Below, one piece after another: positions 6,221 through 7,828 of a stretch of 7,828 nt of DNA (position 1 is the first letter of the stretch; each line of letters begins with the position of its first letter). This DNA is from CAZNKO01 sp964573855 (GTDB taxonomy: Bacteria > Patescibacteriota > Patescibacteriia > UBA9934 > GWF2-40-263). Below the pieces are notes generated by a model. The model worked only from the letters and a program-made list of their open reading frames with translations. It was not told where the DNA came from and ran no database searches. The DNA is taken from assembly GCA_964573855.1 (NCBI GenBank), contig CAZNKO010000039.1, forward strand, positions 1-7,828, in the 5' to 3' direction. Position numbers and translations under genes: made by a program.

Positions 6221-7717
6221 ATGTCACATATGAACGCAACGTGGGATCAGTCGTGGGGGGGTTGGCTTGGGCGAGCCTTCGTCCTGGGGATCCTGGCGAT
6301 GTTGATCAGCATGACCCTTCTTCCTGGAATGGCTCAAGCGGCGCTGAACGTCACCTATAGCGCGGATACATCGGTGTCGATTCCGGACAACGGCATTGCG
6401 CTCACCATCAACTCCGGCTCAAAGGCCGACACCGTGGTCGTTTCCGGCTCCACGATCGCCGTCACGACGACGGGGATCCTCAACGACACATTCGTCATCG
6501 AAGCCGTCAACGGAAACAAGCTGTCCAATGATGGCAGTCTGGCCGAGTGTACCAAGGTGGACGGCGTTGTCACGTTGACGATCACGTCAACGGGCAGCAC
6601 GCAAACTATCACCGTAACGCCCTCGACTGCCATCTGCACCTCCGGCGGCGGAGGCGGCGGAGGCGGTGGCGGAGGAGTTTCCGTGACCTCGCCTGCCTGT
6701 ACCATTACCGCGCCGAACGGCGGCACATCGCTAACCGGCGGAGCCAGCACAACGATCAGCTGGACCACGGCCGGAAGCGGCATCACGGACGCCAACCTTT
6801 CCTACTCTGTGGACAGCGGGGTGACCTGGGGGCTGATCGTGGCCGGCACGTTGAACGACGGCTCGCAGGCGTGGACCGTTCCGAATACCGCAACTACCAA
6901 AGGCCGCGTGCGCGTGCAATGCCGCGACTCGGGTGGCGCGGTGCTCGCCTCGGACACGAGCGACAACGACTTCACGATCTCGCTTGATACCGGAGTCCCC
7001 GTAACGCCGGCCCCGACCGGCGCTCCGGCAGGGGTCCTGACGCGCACGGAAGCCAATGCGCAGCTTCCAGCGTCGTTCCCGGTTGACACGCTCATCAAAC
7101 TTCCGGACGACGGGGATCCGACCACCTACACGGACACCACGGTGTATTACGTCGGACTCGACGCCAAACGGCATCCGTTCCCGGGGTCACAGGTATACTT
7201 CAGCTGGTATCCGGATTTCAGCAAAGTCAAAGCGATCGATATCGGAACCATTGCGAAGATTCCGCTCGGCGGCCCGGTCTTGGCACGGCCCGGCATGCAC
7301 TGGGTGAAGATCCAGTCGGATCCGAAGACGTATTACGTGGAACCGGGCGGATACACCCTGCGCTGGATCGTGGATGAGGCCACGGCGCTGACCTTGGGCG
7401 GAAGCGACTGGAACAAGAACATCATTGATATCGAGCCGACCTACTTTACGAAGTTCGCCATGGGCTCGTCCATCACCAATGACAGTCTCAAGACCTCCTG
7501 GCCGAAAGGGTCACTGGTCAAGAGCGCCTCTGATGCGACCATTTGGTACAGCACGGGCACGGCTCGGCGTAAGTTTGCAAGCGCCGCGGCGCTGACCGCG
7601 AACAACTTCCAGAACAAGTTTGTGGAAACAAACGATGCGGCCGGCTGGAAGGCCCTCCCAGAGGGAGACGCGATCAGTGGATTCGAGGACGGATTGTTCA
7701 GCTTGCAACACCATTAG
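6221..7717 (+). CDS. Secreted multidomain surface protein with Ig-like domain and threefold C-terminal repeat
   Basis: 498 residues, ending in TAG. Residues about 19-40 form a Sec signal peptide core with a likely cleavage after AQA (40/41). The N-terminal extension before it is long and Trp-containing (MSHMNATWDQSWGGW), so the real start may be the second ATG at 6230. Domain order in the mature protein: a beta-rich domain (41-140; Cys 110 and 139); an 11-Gly hinge (142-152); an Ig-like domain (about 155-255; Cys 160 and 234) with the pattern ITAPNGG, then ISWTT, YSVDSGVTW, WTVPNT and SDNDFTI, which resembles Ser/Thr-rich KRE9-type sandwich domains; a Pro/Thr/Ala linker (258-272); and three repeats of 60-65 residues (290-485). 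The C-terminal repeats look like ones I associate with Patescibacteria surface proteins; this is recall, not a search. No enzyme motif, membrane anchor or sorting signal is seen. The gene starts 27 bases after the preceding stop, with no terminator between, so co-transcription is likely. No Shine-Dalgarno is visible. A surface-exposed binding or structural role is inferred. Confidence 0.88.
   Translation: MSHMNATWDQSWGGWLGRAFVLGILAMLISMTLLPGMAQAALNVTYSADTSVSIPDNGIALTINSGSKADTVVVSGSTIAVTTTGILNDTFVIEAVNGNKLSNDGSLAECTKVDGVVTLTITSTGSTQTITVTPSTAICTSGGGGGGGGGGGVSVTSPACTITAPNGGTSLTGGASTTISWTTAGSGITDANLSYSVDSGVTWGLIVAGTLNDGSQAWTVPNTATTKGRVRVQCRDSGGAVLASDTSDNDFTISLDTGVPVTPAPTGAPAGVLTRTEANAQLPASFPVDTLIKLPDDGDPTTYTDTTVYYVGLDAKRHPFPGSQVYFSWYPDFSKVKAIDIGTIAKIPLGGPVLARPGMHWVKIQSDPKTYYVEPGGYTLRWIVDEATALTLGGSDWNKNIIDIEPTYFTKFAMGSSITNDSLKTSWPKGSLVKSASDATIWYSTGTARRKFASAAALTANNFQNKFVETNDAAGWKALPEGDAISGFEDGLFSLQHH
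6644..6676 (+). repeat. Poly-glycine hinge encoded by GGC/GGA repeats
   Basis: Eleven consecutive Gly codons separate the first domain from the Ig-like domain. The DNA begins with GGCGGCGGA twice in tandem, then drifts (GGCGGTGGCGGAGGA). Slippage here would change the hinge length without breaking the frame. Confidence 0.9.
7088..7675 (+). repeat. Three C-terminal repeats of 60-65 residues
   Basis: Units at residues 290-353, 357-418 and 427-485 share three landmarks. First is an LIK/WVK/LVK strand. Second is an aromatic strand ending in a basic turn (VYYVGLDAKRHPF, TYYVEPGGYTLRWI, IWYSTGTARRKFA). Third is a helix-like stretch ending in Gly/Pro (IAKIPLGGPV, FTKFAMGSSI, WKALPEGDAI). Units 1 and 2 also share a DFS/DWN-type motif before IDI. 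Unit 3 is the most divergent. Confidence 0.65.
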
Positions 7718-7721
7718 GGCG

Positions 7722-7746
7722 AAAGTAGAAAGTAGAATGTAGAATG
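7722..7746 (+). repeat. Heptamer tandem repeat (AAAGTAG) in the 3' untranslated region
   Basis: AAAGTAG, AAAGTAG, AATGTAG and the partial unit AATG lie just after the TAG stop, a 7-base period for about 3.6 units with one substitution. It lies between the stop codon and the terminator and has no coding role that I can see. Confidence 0.8.
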
Positions 7747-7755
7747 GCAAGATCC

Positions 7756-7787
7756 AAAAACGGGACGCACGATGCGTCCTGTTTTTT
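7756..7787 (+). terminator. Rho-independent terminator after the secreted-protein pair
   Basis: The arm 7756-7769 (A-run plus CGGGACGCA) pairs with TGCGTCCTG and the following T-run around the 3-base loop CGA, with one G-T wobble. Six Ts (7782-7787) follow. It sits 38 bases past the TAG and would end transcription of the 2834-7717 unit. Confidence 0.88.
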
Positions 7788-7796
7788 ATTGGAATT

Positions 7797-7805
7797 TGCT
7801 ACAAT
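7797..7805 (+). promoter_or_regulatory. Likely extended -10 promoter for the next gene
   Basis: TGCTACAAT matches the extended -10 pattern TGnTATAAT with one mismatch and lies just after the terminator. No good -35 is visible. The gene it would serve starts beyond base 7828. Confidence 0.4.
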
Positions 7806-7828
7806 GTTGGAGCCAAGTTTTTTCGTTC

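Noticed and set aside
6547..6987. + strand open frame with a poly-Arg run inside the 6221 gene
   Set aside because: The Arg run is the poly-Gly codons read in another frame; there are no protein-like features.

Overview
This window looks like chromosomal sequence from a bacterium of the Patescibacteria (Candidate Phyla Radiation), perhaps the Parcubacteria/Uhrbacteria side. That assignment is inferred from protein style, not from a marker gene. The signs are large, low-complexity, Thr/Ala/Asp-rich secreted proteins built from repeated beta-strand modules, a C-terminal repeat type I associate with surface proteins of these lineages, and genes that begin without a visible Shine-Dalgarno sequence. 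All stops used are TAA or TAG. No in-frame TGA needs to be read as an amino acid, so nothing suggests the recoded-TGA code of Gracilibacteria/Absconditabacteria.

All four genes lie on the + strand. (1) 2-1765 is the 3' end of a large surface protein with three related beta-sandwich modules; its start lies outside the window. It ends in a short untranslated tail and a strong intrinsic terminator (1903-1940). (2) 1973-2701 encodes a small membrane-anchored TPR protein, whose predicted promoter overlaps that terminator and gives an almost leaderless mRNA. (3) 2834-6193 encodes a secreted protein of about 1119 residues. It is assembled from repeats resembling phage tail-fibre sequence and is preceded by a TATAAT box and a 10-bp direct repeat. 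(4) 6221-7717, 27 bases further on and probably co-transcribed, encodes a 498-residue secreted protein with an N-terminal domain, a poly-Gly hinge, an Ig-like domain and a threefold C-terminal repeat. A 7-bp tandem repeat, a second strong terminator (7756-7787) and a likely promoter for the next gene close the window.

The locus therefore appears to be a cell-envelope or surface-display region: three exported, probably disulfide-bonded, modular proteins around one membrane-anchored TPR scaffold. The 2834-7717 pair is the best candidate for a functional unit. Its role in adhesion or surface-layer building is inference only. I see no transposase, CRISPR array, tRNA, rRNA or enzyme. No stretch longer than 300 bases lacks a gene; the largest gap is 1766-1972.
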